Source of the DNA: Thermoanaerobaculum sp.
GTDB taxonomy: Bacteria; Acidobacteriota; Thermoanaerobaculia; Multivoradales; UBA5704
Length of the DNA stretch: 64,000 bases
NCBI GenBank assembly: GCA_021154885.1
Contig: JAJKHS010000136.1
Coordinates: 1-64,000 of the forward strand
Direction of reading: 5' to 3'
The notes under the pieces were generated by a model, which worked only from the letters and a program-made list of their open reading frames with translations, was not told the DNA's origin and did not search any database. The position numbers and the translations under genes were made by a program. This document shows positions 26,530-35,060 of the stretch, in pieces (within the stretch, counting starts at the first letter, position 1; the number at the start of each line of letters is the position of its first letter).

Positions 26530-27617
26530 TCGGGAGCTCCTTTCGTGTGAATGCCGGCGGGCACGTCCGCCGGCGGCTGCCACTCGGCGGTGTAGGGGTC
26601 GTAGGTGCACTTCGACGGTTTCGAGTAGAGGTCCGCCGCGTCGCGGAGGTAGGCGCGGCAGTCGGTGCAGACGTAACGGAACTCGCAGTCCCTGCAGATG
26701 GCGATCTGGTCCTTGTTGATCGACCAGAGGGCCGCGAAGTCGCGTTGCGCGAGGGCGCTGTGCAGCGACACCTCGCGCACGTTGCCGAACGACCGGGTCA
26801 TCGAGGGGCAGTTCTTGATCTCGCCGCGGGCGTCGACGGAGAGCTTGCGGTTGAGGCAGGTGTTGTGCTTCTGACCCTCGGCAAAGGTTTCGAAGTCGAC
26901 CACGAAGTAGCCCGGATGGATCTGGCCGCAGCAGCGGGGGGAGTCGATGACCTCGGTGCGGTATTCGATCGTCACGCCGGTGCGCAGCGGCGGCATCTGG
27001 CGTCGCTCCGGGGCCGAGTGGACGACGATCCGGCTGATCCGCGGGTGCTCCCGGGCGAGGCCCTCCAGGGCGTCGGGTGTGAGCTCGGGGCCGTGGCCCG
27101 CCAGCAGGTCGATCGAGCGCAGGCGGCCGTGGCGCGCCGCCTCCAGGATGGCGCGCAGCTCGCGCAAGGAACAGCGATGGAAGCAGCGGACCTCGAGGGC
27201 CTTGCAGCCGAGATCGTCGAGCTGGCGCAGGATGGCGCCGTAGTCGTGGCGCGAGCCTTCGTCGACGTCGAGGATGGCGTTGGTGATCCGCTCCGGCGTC
27301 TCCCAGGCGAGGTCGAGGGCGGGGAAGCGCTCGGGGTCGCTGCTCCAGAAACCAAATTCATGGTGCAGCAGGAAGGCGAAATATTCGTCGATCTCCTCGT
27401 CGTACTCGTGACCGTAGATCGCCTTGATCTCCGCCACCGTCTTGCCGGCGTGCTCGCTCAGGATCTCGTACAGGCCGTTGGGGATGAATTGGAAGGACTG
27501 GCGCTGGAGGTCGCAGACGACGCTGCGGCGCGCCCCCTGCACCGGGATGCAGCAGGCGAAGAGGGTGAAGACCGGCTCACGGTTCGCGCTCGCCGCGCCG
27601 GGCTCAGAGGTCGTCAT
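26526..27617 (-). CDS. Grasp-with-spasm SPASM-domain peptide maturase (GwsS-like)
   Basis: The 363-residue protein has a C-terminal SPASM-type cysteine cluster. It includes CLNRKLSVDARGEIKNCPSM and ICRDCEFRYVCTDCRAYL (last 90 residues), which would bind auxiliary iron-sulfur clusters. The canonical radical-SAM CxxxCxxC motif is not seen; the middle has GCKALEVRCFHRC instead. This fits the known grasp-with-spasm subfamily, whose SPASM partner is not a standard radical SAM enzyme. It starts inside the end of the 70-residue gene and overlaps precursor 1. Its exact chemistry is unknown. Confidence 0.83.
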   Translation of the reverse strand: MTTSEPGAASANREPVFTLFACCIPVQGARRSVVCDLQRQSFQFIPNGLYEILSEHAGKTVAEIKAIYGHEYDEEIDEYFAFLLHHEFGFWSSDPERFPALDLAWETPERITNAILDVDEGSRHDYGAILRQLDDLGCKALEVRCFHRCSLRELRAILEAARHGRLRSIDLLAGHGPELTPDALEGLAREHPRISRIVVHSAPERRQMPPLRTGVTIEYRTEVIDSPRCCGQIHPGYFVVDFETFAEGQKHNTCLNRKLSVDARGEIKNCPSMTRSFGNVREVSLHSALAQRDFAALWSINKDQIAICRDCEFRYVCTDCRAYLRDAADLYSKPSKCTYDPYTAEWQPPADVPAGIHTKGAPE

Positions 27618-27816
27618 CTTGGCGGCAGCACTTCGAGATCGGTTTGCGGAAGCTCACGCAGACGTAGCCGCCGGCGCGGTAGGGCCGGCTGTCGACGAGG
27701 CGCATGATGGTGGCGACGCGGGTCGGCGACGCGTGGAGGAAGCGGTAGCTCACGGGCGCGAGCTGCCGGGCCTCCGGCGAGAGGCGTTCAAAAAGGGTTT
27801 TACGCTCGTCGCCCAT
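27604..27816 (-). CDS. 70-residue unknown within the grasp-with-spasm operon
   Basis: It overlaps both maturase genes, by 17 bases upstream and 14 downstream, and has AAGG before its ATG. The sequence begins MGDERKTLFERLSPEAR and ends FRKPISKCCRQDDDL, with an arginine-rich middle. It has no signal peptide or membrane segment. It could be an accessory leader-binding protein or a third substrate, since the CC and DDD tail is unusual. I do not recognise a family, and a non-coding shadow is not fully excluded. Confidence 0.55.
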   Translation of the reverse strand: MGDERKTLFERLSPEARQLAPVSYRFLHASPTRVATIMRLVDSRPYRAGGYVCVSFRKPISKCCRQDDDL

Positions 27817-28819
27817 CGGCCGCCTTGCGCATCAGGAGCTGCGCGACTTTCTTTTCCAGTCCATAGTTGCAGGGCTTCGAAACCATTCCAAACTGCCCGA
27901 CGGGGTTGATCTCCAGGAACACCTCGCGGCCGTCGCGCCCCTGGAGCAGGTCGAGCGATCCTGTCTCCAGGCCGAGGTCGGCCATCAACCGGTGGATGCG
28001 CTCTTCGGTCGGCGGGCTCAGGCGGTAGGGCACCATGCGGTTGGGCCGCTCGCGGTTGTAGTGACGGAAGTCGGTCTGTGTCTGCGGATCGGTCTGCGAG
28101 AAGATCGCCATGGCATGGCATTCGCCGGCGAGATAGAAGATCCGCAGCTCGTAATCCTTGTCCACTTTTTCCTGGAAGAGCGAGGGGGCGAAGCGCTCGG
28201 GCAGGGCGTCGACGGCCGCGAGGTCGAGGGCGGTGGTGAAGAGGAAGTGGGAGCGCTCCCCGTCGAGGAACATGTCGACCTCGCCGGCCGGCTTGGTGAT
28301 TACCGTGCCGTGCGCGGCGCAGAAGCGGCGCAGGGCCTCGCGCTCGGTGGTCACCAGGGTGGCGGGCGTGAGGAAGCCGGCACGGGCGGCGCGGGTCAGG
28401 GTGTCGAGCTTGTTGAGGCTGGCGCGGTGCGGGTGGCTGAGCCAGGGGAGGCCGGCGAGGCGCGAGAAGACGAAATCGCTGAGCTTGCGCGACTCCAGGG
28501 TGAGATGGCGGCGGAGCTCGAAGTCGAGCCTGAGGGTGTCCGCCGCCGGCTCCGCGAGCAGGCTCGAGGCCATCTCGGCGCGCCGCTCGTGGAGCCAGCG
28601 CCGGAACCAGACCGCCTCGGCCGAGGAGAGCGGCAGCTCGGCGCCGCCCACCTCGAAGGCCAGGTCGGCCGTGTCGTCCTCGACCCGGAAGCGCAGCGCG
28701 GCGCCGCCGTCGACGTCCTCGCCGTTGAGGCGGACACAGGACTCGCCCAGCGCCTCCAGCCAGTCCATGACCTCTTCGGTCGTGGGCTCCATGGAGGACT
28801 GGCTGAGAATGAGGATCAT
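27800..28819 (-). CDS. Grasp-with-spasm ATP-grasp peptide maturase (GwsG-like)
   Basis: The 339-residue enzyme has an ATP-grasp fold. RLAGLPWLSHPHRASLNKL leads into the ATP site, TVITKPAGEV follows, then SLFQEKVDKDYELRIFYLAG, and the C-terminal metal-binding part with LDLLQG, EVFLEINPVGQFGMVS and KPCNYGLEKKVAQ. The NPVGQF and NYGLEKK motifs match the family that makes ester or amide side-chain bonds in graspetides. It is the first gene of a minus-strand operon. GGAG lies seven bases before the ATG. Confidence 0.9.
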   Translation of the reverse strand: MILILSQSSMEPTTEEVMDWLEALGESCVRLNGEDVDGGAALRFRVEDDTADLAFEVGGAELPLSSAEAVWFRRWLHERRAEMASSLLAEPAADTLRLDFELRRHLTLESRKLSDFVFSRLAGLPWLSHPHRASLNKLDTLTRAARAGFLTPATLVTTEREALRRFCAAHGTVITKPAGEVDMFLDGERSHFLFTTALDLAAVDALPERFAPSLFQEKVDKDYELRIFYLAGECHAMAIFSQTDPQTQTDFRHYNRERPNRMVPYRLSPPTEERIHRLMADLGLETGSLDLLQGRDGREVFLEINPVGQFGMVSKPCNYGLEKKVAQLLMRKAADGRRA

Positions 28820-28900
28820 GACGCGGCTCCATAGAGCCTAGTGCGCACGAGTCGATGGATTGGGACAGTGCGACAGGGCCGCCGCTACGGGTCCTCGGCC

Positions 28901-29398
28901 CTATCGTCCCGCCTCCAGCGCCTTGCGAAGCAGCACGATCTGGCCGGTGTGGTAGGCGTGGTGCTGGATGAGGCCGTTGACCATGGCCCGGTGCGTGACG
29001 CCCGTGCCCAGGGCCGCGTCGCGGTCGGAGAGGGAGCCTCCCGTCCGCTCCAGGTCCTTCTCCGTGAGCTCCGACAGCAGCTCCAGCAACGTGGCGAGGG
29101 AGGCTCCCAGGCGCTCGCGGTCCCGCTGCCAGCCCGCCTCGGAGGCTTCGCCCGGCGCGGGCCAGTCCCCTTCCTCGGGGAGGGCCGGCTCCTTGCCGCT
29201 CAGGCGTCGGCGGACCTCGTTCTGCCAGGCCGTCAGATGGAGGACGAGCTCCCAGATGCTGTGCGCCCCCGGGATGGGATGCGCGGCCGCCTGCGCGGCC
29301 GTCACCCCTTCCAGGGCGGCCGTGGTCGCGGGGCCGTGCCAGGGGTCGTCGGAATATCCTTTGCGGAACTGGTCGTGGAGGAACGATGCGTCGCTCAT
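28901..29398 (-). CDS. DinB family protein
   Basis: This 165-residue four-helix metalloprotein has the DinB histidine set: GAHSIWELVLHLTAWQNE near residue 43, and GLIQHHAYHTGQIVLLRKA near the C terminus. Three histidines of this kind bind a metal. Family members include thiol transferases (bacillithiol- or mycothiol-dependent), but the cofactor is not predictable here. It ends about 80 bases upstream of gwsG, in the same orientation, and need not belong to that operon. Confidence 0.85.
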   Translation of the reverse strand: MSDASFLHDQFRKGYSDDPWHGPATTAALEGVTAAQAAAHPIPGAHSIWELVLHLTAWQNEVRRRLSGKEPALPEEGDWPAPGEASEAGWQRDRERLGASLATLLELLSELTEKDLERTGGSLSDRDAALGTGVTHRAMVNGLIQHHAYHTGQIVLLRKALEAGR

Positions 29399-29467
29399 GG
29401 CTGGATCTCCTGAGGATGCCGTAGACTACGCCGGCAGGCTAACCAAGTCGGGGACAGGGGGCAAGAG

Positions 29468-29830
29468 ATGGAAATCGTCGCGAACGTCGTCGTGGGTCTG
29501 GTCGCCGCTCTCCACCTGTATTTCCTCACGCTCGAGATGTTCTTCTGGAACAAGCCGCTGGGCCGGAAGGTCTTCGGCCTGACGCCCGAATTCGCGGCGG
29601 CCACGGCCGCGCTCGCCGCGAACCAGGGACTCTACAACGGCTTCCTCGCCGCCGGCCTGATCTGGGGATTGAGCCTCGGCGACGCGGGCTTCGCCATCAA
29701 GGTCTTCTTCCTCGGCTGCGTGATCGTCGCGGGCGTCTTCGGCGCCGCCACCGCCAGCCGCAAGATTCTCTTCGTTCAGGCCATTCCCGCGGCGGTCGCG
29801 CTGGCGCTGGTGCTGCTGGCGCGGCCCTGA
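29468..29830 (+). CDS. DUF1304 membrane protein
   Basis: The 120-residue protein has four membrane helices and the family pattern LVAALHLYFLTLEMFFWN, then ALAANQGLYNGFLAAGLIWG. DUF1304 members are small inner-membrane proteins of unknown role. The gene follows a weak purine-rich ribosome site and precedes the VIT gene by 40 bases. Confidence 0.88.
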   Translation: MEIVANVVVGLVAALHLYFLTLEMFFWNKPLGRKVFGLTPEFAAATAALAANQGLYNGFLAAGLIWGLSLGDAGFAIKVFFLGCVIVAGVFGAATASRKILFVQAIPAAVALALVLLARP

Positions 29831-29870
29831 CCGATCCTGACAAGATCGACCTCCAGGAGGTCTTGAGAGC

Positions 29871-30566
29871 ATGCCTGCCACACCCCACGTCGAGAAGCAT
29901 TTCACGGCCGGCGAGAAGGTCCGCGACGTCGTGATCGGCATGTCCGACGGCCTGACCGTCCCCTTCGCCCTCGCCGCGGGGCTGTCCGGAGCGGTCGCGT
30001 CGTCGAGCATCGTGCTGACGGCGGGCCTCGCCGAGATCGCGGCGGGTTCCATCGCCATGGGGCTCGGCGGCTATCTCGCGGCCCGCAGCGACGCCGAGCA
30101 CTACGCGAGCGAGCGGCGACGGGAGGACCAGGAGATCGTCGACAAGCCGGACGACGAGAAGGAGGAGGTCAAGGAGATCTTCCTCACCTATGGCCTCACC
30201 GAGCCGGAGGCGGAGCAGATCGTGGAGGCCATGAGCCAGCGGCCCAAGGCGTGGGCGGAGTTCATGATGCGCTTCGAACTGGGTCTGGAAGAGCCGGACC
30301 CCAGGCGCGCCCTGACCAGCGCCGCGACCATCGGCCTGTCCTACATCGCGGGGGGAGCCATCCCGCTGGCGCCCTATTTCTTCGTGCCCGTGGCCGCGAC
30401 GGCGTTGCTCGCTTCGATCGTGGTGACCGTCCTGGCCCTGCTGGTGTTTGGTTACGTCAAGGCCCGCCTCACGGGCGCCCGGCCAATCCTGGGCGCGCTG
30501 CAGACCACGGCGATCGGCGGCGTCGCGGCCGCGGCGGCGTTCGCCATCGCCAAGGCCGTGTCCTGA
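29871..30566 (+). CDS. VIT1/CCC1 family iron/manganese transporter
   Basis: The 231-residue membrane protein has the VIT1/CCC1 signature in the first helix (VRDVVIGMSDGLTVPFALAA) and GGYLAARSDAEHY ahead of a charged cytoplasmic helical domain (about 75-150, KEEVKEIFLTYGL). Three more helices follow. The family moves ferrous iron or manganese across membranes, generally for detoxification. The metal-binding glutamates of the cytoplasmic domain are present (EEVKE, EPEAEQ). Confidence 0.9.
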   Translation: MPATPHVEKHFTAGEKVRDVVIGMSDGLTVPFALAAGLSGAVASSSIVLTAGLAEIAAGSIAMGLGGYLAARSDAEHYASERRREDQEIVDKPDDEKEEVKEIFLTYGLTEPEAEQIVEAMSQRPKAWAEFMMRFELGLEEPDPRRALTSAATIGLSYIAGGAIPLAPYFFVPVAATALLASIVVTVLALLVFGYVKARLTGARPILGALQTTAIGGVAAAAAFAIAKAVS

Positions 30567-30579
30567 CCCTGGTGTCGAG

Positions 30580-30891
30580 TCAGGCCACTCCCCAGGTCCT
30601 CACGGCAAGTCCGATCAGGGCGCCGAAGACCGTCCCCAGGATCAGGATGGGCGCGTACGCCTTGGTGATGATCGCGTCGGGCAGGCTTACCAGGAAGCCG
30701 ATCAGGGCGCCGCCGGCCAGCGCGGGGAGCGGCAGAGCGGAGATGCCCACCACGAAGCCGATCAGGAAGCGGTTGAAGAACGCCCCGAGGAGCGCCGCCC
30801 GCCGGTCGGGGAACTTCATCGGCAGCATCATCGCCACGGCAATCCCTCCGGCCAACACCCCCAGCAGCGAGCCGAGCAGGATTCGATCCAT
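30580..30891 (-). CDS. Small membrane protein, unknown
   Basis: The 103-residue product has three or four hydrophobic helices with many glycines (LLGSLLGVLAGGIAVAMM; FLIGFVVGISALPLPALAGG; ILILGTVFGALIGLAV). The start ATG has GGAAGG upstream. Its stop is 13 bases from the convergent VIT gene. No family is recognised. Confidence 0.75.
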   Translation of the reverse strand: MDRILLGSLLGVLAGGIAVAMMLPMKFPDRRAALLGAFFNRFLIGFVVGISALPLPALAGGALIGFLVSLPDAIITKAYAPILILGTVFGALIGLAVRTWGVA

Positions 30892-31256
30892 TGGACCTTC
30901 CTCCGTAGAGGGGGCCACTCTACCATGGCCGGTCCTCGCCGCCCACTCCTCCTGCACCCACCCCCCTGGACAGGCGCGCCAAGACTCTCGATTTCGGATG
31001 ACCAGAGGATAGAGGAGCAACCTTACGGCGAACATTACGGCTCGGGACGCGCTCCGAAGCCGTGAAGAAAAGGGAACGCGCGCGGCAGAAGGAGACCCGG
31101 ATCTTCACGCCGGCGCTCCAGCCCTCCAGTTCCGCCGGAACCTGTTTCAGCGACAAAGGCCGCTCACTCAAGTCCAAATGATGGATCAACGAAAAAGGTT
31201 TCGATCTGCCGGTGCCGAGCGTTGGAACGGCATACGTCTTGCCCTCTCCCCCCGTC

Positions 31257-31886
31257 ATGACGGAGTTTCCGCGACCTTTTCCTCCGATGCTCCTCTCGGA
31301 GGTGAAACGGCCCTTTCACAAGGAGGGTTGGGTTTACGAAGAGAAATACGATGGCTATCGCGCGGTGGTTTACAAGCGCGGCGGGCACGTGCAGATCGTC
31401 TCGCGAAACCTGAAGGATCTCACGGCACAGTTCGCAGAGCTGGCGGGGGCGGTGGCGAAGCTGCGCGCTCCGAGCCTGATCCTGGATGGCGAGATCGCGG
31501 TCTTCGACGATCGACTCGCCTCGCACCTCGGCTATCTCAGGTCCCATGCGAGCGGGGAGAAGCTCCTGACGCCGCCCGTCCTGGTCGCCTTCGACTGCCT
31601 CTACGCGCGGGGGAAGGAGCTTTTCGGCTCGCCTCTGCGCCGTCGCCGCGTTGTCCTGGAGAGAGAGCTCGCAGGGGAGCCGGGCCCCCTGCTCGTCGCG
31701 CGCCGGCTCCCTCCGAACGGCCTGGCCGCCTGGGAAGAGGTGAAGGCCCACGGCTGGGAGGGGCTCGTGGCCAAGGACCCCGACTGCCTCTACGAGCCGG
31801 GCGTGCGGACTCGGAGCTGGGTCAAGGTGAAGTACAAGGTCCGCATCGGCTGGCCGGGGGAGGGGACCGAGTACACGCGAGGGTAA
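31257..31886 (+). CDS. ATP-dependent DNA ligase, adenylation domain only
   Basis: The 209-residue protein holds the nucleotidyltransferase core. Motif I is EEKYDGYRAVV with the lysine that takes AMP, motif III is LILDGEIAVFD, motif IV is VAFDCLYARGKEL, and motif V is EGLVAKDPDCLY ending in WVKVKYK. It stops where an OB-fold domain would begin, so it is either a minimal ligase or part of a system with a separate OB protein. It resembles the ligase domain of LigD-type repair enzymes. No Ku or primase gene is nearby. A triple 11-base tandem repeat overlaps its stop. Confidence 0.85.
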   Translation: MTEFPRPFPPMLLSEVKRPFHKEGWVYEEKYDGYRAVVYKRGGHVQIVSRNLKDLTAQFAELAGAVAKLRAPSLILDGEIAVFDDRLASHLGYLRSHASGEKLLTPPVLVAFDCLYARGKELFGSPLRRRRVVLERELAGEPGPLLVARRLPPNGLAAWEEVKAHGWEGLVAKDPDCLYEPGVRTRSWVKVKYKVRIGWPGEGTEYTRG

Positions 31887-31907
31887 CGCGAGGGTAACGC
31901 GAGGGTA
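31875..31907. repeat. Three tandem copies of acgcgagggta at the ligase stop
   Basis: The 11-base unit acgcgagggta occurs three times in a row, and the ligase TAA lies at the junction of the first two. It may reflect slippage that set the present 3' end. Confidence 0.9.
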
Positions 31908-32029
31908 GAGAGTCCCCGGCCAGACCGGCGGCTACGCAGAGCCGGGTTTGTCGCTTTCCGCATCTTCTCCTCTCCGTGAAGAGCGCATACGGTCGGTCGA
32001 TGCTCCTCTGGACGACGACCGAAAATAGT

Positions 32030-32060
32030 TGAGCGATGCGAGCGAGTTTTTCCGTTTTTA
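32030..32060 (+). repeat. 31-bp repeat upstream of the RAYT gene
   Basis: This differs from 8773-8803 by one base and ends six bases before the transposase ATG. RAYT genes are commonly flanked by REP-type repeats that they recognise. The element could be such a target, though no clear REP hairpin is visible in it. Confidence 0.75.
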
Positions 32061-32066
32061 GAGAGT

Positions 32067-32987
32067 ATGGCCAGAAAAATTCGCTACGTCCCCAAACCCA
32101 AGACCCTCGTGCACGTCACCAGCCGGACCCTCCAGGGGAGATACCTGTTCCTCCCGGGTCCACAATTCAACGACATCTTTCTTGGCACCCTCGGGAAGGC
32201 CCAGCGGGATTGCGAAGTCGAGATCAACGCAGTCTCAGTGCTCTCCTCTCACTTCCACCTGCTGCTGACGGTCGATGACGCCCAACAGACGGCGAATTTC
32301 ATGCGGAGCTTCAAAGCCAAGCTGGCGATCGAAGTCAACCGCCTGACTGGTTGGGAGGGAACGGTCTTCGATCGCCGCTACGAGATGGCCGTCGTTACCG
32401 ACGAAGAGGGCGCCCAGGCCGGAATCCTGAAGTACGTCCTCAGCCAGTCCGTCAAGGAGCAGCTTGTAGAACGGCTTGAGGACTGGCCCGGCGTCCACTC
32501 CATTCGGGCGCTGCTCGAAGGGATTCCCCTGACCGGCCATTGGTTCAACCGCAGCCAGGAGCAGGCGGCCCGCGATCGTGGAGAAGAGTTTAGCCGGCTC
32601 CGGTATGCGACGGAAGAGACTGTGATCCTTTCCAAAATTCCCTGCTGGGCTCATCTTTCCGACGAGGAATACCGCCGTCGCATTGCCTCTCTTCAAGAGG
32701 ACATCGAAGCCGAAGCTGCCGTCGCGAGAGAAGCGGCGGGGACCCAGGTCCTGGGAATCGAGAAGATCCTCGCTCGGGATCCTCAGTACCGTCCCCAGAA
32801 GCTCGCCCGTTCGCCCGCGCCTCTCGTGCATGCCGCGACCCAGGCGGCACGGAAGGCGTTCTACGAGGCCTACTCCTGGTTCGTGAGGGCCTTCCGCGAT
32901 GCCGCCGAGAAGCTGCGACGAGGAGATCGAATGGCCCCCTTTCCCGCCGGCAGCTTCCCCCCTGGCCTTCCCTTCGTCGCCGGATAG
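32067..32987 (+). CDS. REP-associated tyrosine transposase (RAYT)
   Basis: The 306-residue protein belongs to the Y1 (IS200-like) HUH superfamily. The HUH pair is in SSHFHLLLTVDD (about residue 71). The catalytic tyrosine is probably in ILKYVLSQSVKEQLV near residue 127. A helical C-terminal extension (SDEEYRRRIASLQEDIEAEA) is characteristic of the longer RAYT type. It is a single chromosomal gene with no inverted repeats around it, fitting RAYTs that serve REP elements. Part of its C-terminal region is repeated in decayed form at 37584-37858. Confidence 0.88.
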   Translation: MARKIRYVPKPKTLVHVTSRTLQGRYLFLPGPQFNDIFLGTLGKAQRDCEVEINAVSVLSSHFHLLLTVDDAQQTANFMRSFKAKLAIEVNRLTGWEGTVFDRRYEMAVVTDEEGAQAGILKYVLSQSVKEQLVERLEDWPGVHSIRALLEGIPLTGHWFNRSQEQAARDRGEEFSRLRYATEETVILSKIPCWAHLSDEEYRRRIASLQEDIEAEAAVAREAAGTQVLGIEKILARDPQYRPQKLARSPAPLVHAATQAARKAFYEAYSWFVRAFRDAAEKLRRGDRMAPFPAGSFPPGLPFVAG

Positions 32988-33236
32988 AGGCCAAGCCGGG
33001 GATTGATCTTTGACTGACGTACCGCCCGCCGAGGGCCAGCTCGTGAGCGCACCCGCTCGCTTGGGGCGAGGTGTGCCCGAAACGCTCTGAGAGCGAGGGC
33101 TGGAGGCTCAGATCCCAGGGAATCAACGCCGAAAGAGTAGGGTGGAGGCGAGAACGGGTCCCATCGAGCTTTCTTTTTGTCCTTTTTCAAAAAGTCCCTG
33201 ACGCTTATTTCTGGGTTTGTTGGCCCTGCCTCCTGA

Positions 33237-33734
33237 CTATTGCTTCGCGCCTGACTCTCGAGTCATCTCGATCATCGTTCGCCGGAATCCCGCGCGAGCG
33301 AAAAGGCGTTGCGCGGACTCGTTCCGCTCTGCCGTCGAGAGCACAACCCGGGGCGCGCCTTTCGCCTTGAGTGCCTCCAGTGTCGCGTCGAGCAACACCC
33401 GACCGACGCCTTGCCCGCGATGGGCGGGATCGACCACGATGTCATACAGCACGCCCGCCGGCCCGCGCAGCGACATGTAATCAGTCCCCTCGACTCCCGC
33501 ATAGGTATAGCCAACCACCTCGCCGTCGCGCTCGGCGACAAGGATGATGATGTTCGGCTCATCGAGCTGCGTCCCGAGAAACGAGCCGTATCCGTGCTCG
33601 GTCTGCGGCGTCGCGGCGATGAAGCGGTCCGGGTCGAGGTCGTGGTGCATACGGACGAGGAGTGCGCCGAGCCGGCCAATGGCTTTCAGGTCTGCGGCCG
33701 CTGCGGGGCGGACGAGAACGGCCGGCAAGCTCAT
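33237..33734 (-). CDS. GNAT-family N-acetyltransferase
   Basis: The 165-residue protein has the GNAT fold. An N-terminal helix with RPAAAADLKAI comes first. The acetyl-CoA pyrophosphate motif is RGQGVGRVLLDATLEALKA near residue 105, preceded by LYDIVVDPAHRG. ERNESAQRLFARAGFRR gives the last helix and strand. The acceptor is unknown. It is the first of a minus-strand run with a cupin, an SDR, an F420-reductase-like protein and an aldo-keto reductase. The 249 bases before it (32988-33236) show no gene. Confidence 0.9.
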   Translation of the reverse strand: MSLPAVLVRPAAAADLKAIGRLGALLVRMHHDLDPDRFIAATPQTEHGYGSFLGTQLDEPNIIILVAERDGEVVGYTYAGVEGTDYMSLRGPAGVLYDIVVDPAHRGQGVGRVLLDATLEALKAKGAPRVVLSTAERNESAQRLFARAGFRRTMIEMTRESGAKQ

Positions 33735-33758
33735 GTCTCCTGTGCTCGCATGTTGAAG

Positions 33759-34157
<399 letters not shown>

Positions 34158-34200
34158 CGTACGTCTCCTTGGTCCTGAGTTGTTCCGCACGCCGCGTCGG

Positions 34201-35050
34201 TCAGCCGGCGGGCGTGAGCTCGTCGAGAGCGAGCGACGTTGACAGCTCGCGATAGGCCTCGATCTGCGCCTTGAGATCGGCGACCTTCTGCTCGGCGGTG
34301 GCGATGGCATCGGCACCGGCGATGAAGCGGCGCGGCGGCTGCTCTTCGCTCGCGATCGTGACCAGCGCCTGGGCGAGCTTCGCCGGGTCGCCGCCCTGCT
34401 GGCCGTTCTGGGCCTTCCACCACTCCTGCTGCGCCGCTGTGCGCTCCGCGTAATCCTCGAGGGACGGCTCAGCGTAGGCCGTCGACTCCTGCGTGAGGAG
34501 CGCCGTGCGGAAGAATCCCGGGTTGACGAGGGTGGTGGTAATGCCGAACGGCGCGACCTCGGGCTGCAGCGACTCCATCCAGCCCTCCAAGCCGAACTTC
34601 GACGCGGCGTAGGCGGAACAGAACACAAAGCCGACGAGGCCCGCGCTCGACGAGATGGAGATGATGTGCCCCGAGCGCTGCCTGCGCATGACCGACAGGA
34701 CGGCGCGGGTGACGTTCATCGGGCCGATGAGGCTCGTCGCCAGCTGTCGCTCGATCTGCTCCGGCGTCAGCTCCTCGAAGTAGCCCGCATAAAAGTTGGC
34801 GGCGTTGTTCACCAGCACGTCGATACGGCCGAACCGGCCGACAGCAGCCTGCGCTGCCGCCTCGGCATCGGCGCGGCTGGTGACGTCCAGTTTTGACGAC
34901 CAGCAGGTCGTCCGACTCACCCACGGCCTTGGCGACGGCGTCAGTGTTCCGGCCGGTCGCCACGACCGCGTGGCCGGCAGCCAGGGCGGCCTTGGCGAAA
35001 TCGATGCCCATGCCGCGGCTGGCTCCAGTGATCAACCAAACTTTGCTCAT
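34201..35050 (-). pseudogene. Short-chain dehydrogenase broken by a one-base frameshift
   Basis: The first frame from ATG 35050 has the SDR cofactor motif (VWLITGASRGMGIDFAKAAL) and runs to SDDLLVVK. The second frame continues LDVTSRADAEAAAQAAVGRF and holds NNAAN, the catalytic serine ([13 protein letters not shown]), [10 protein letters not shown] (the Tyr-x-x-x-Lys pair) and the PGFFRT segment. Removing one A from the AAAA run near 34892 restores a 282-residue enzyme. The frameshift is homopolymeric, so it may be a real mutation or a sequencing error. Confidence 0.85.
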
Positions 35051-35060
35051 ATTACTTCTC

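Noticed and set aside
26028-26610. Plus-strand frames across the RiPP precursor genes
   Set aside because: They are complements of the two precursors, which have ribosome sites and mutual similarity on the minus strand.
31164-31751. 195-codon minus-strand frame opposite the ligase gene
   Set aside because: Antisense shadow without motifs.
33071-33370. Plus-strand 99-codon frame in the gap before the GNAT gene
   Set aside because: No motif; it overlaps the GNAT gene antisense and has no ribosome site.
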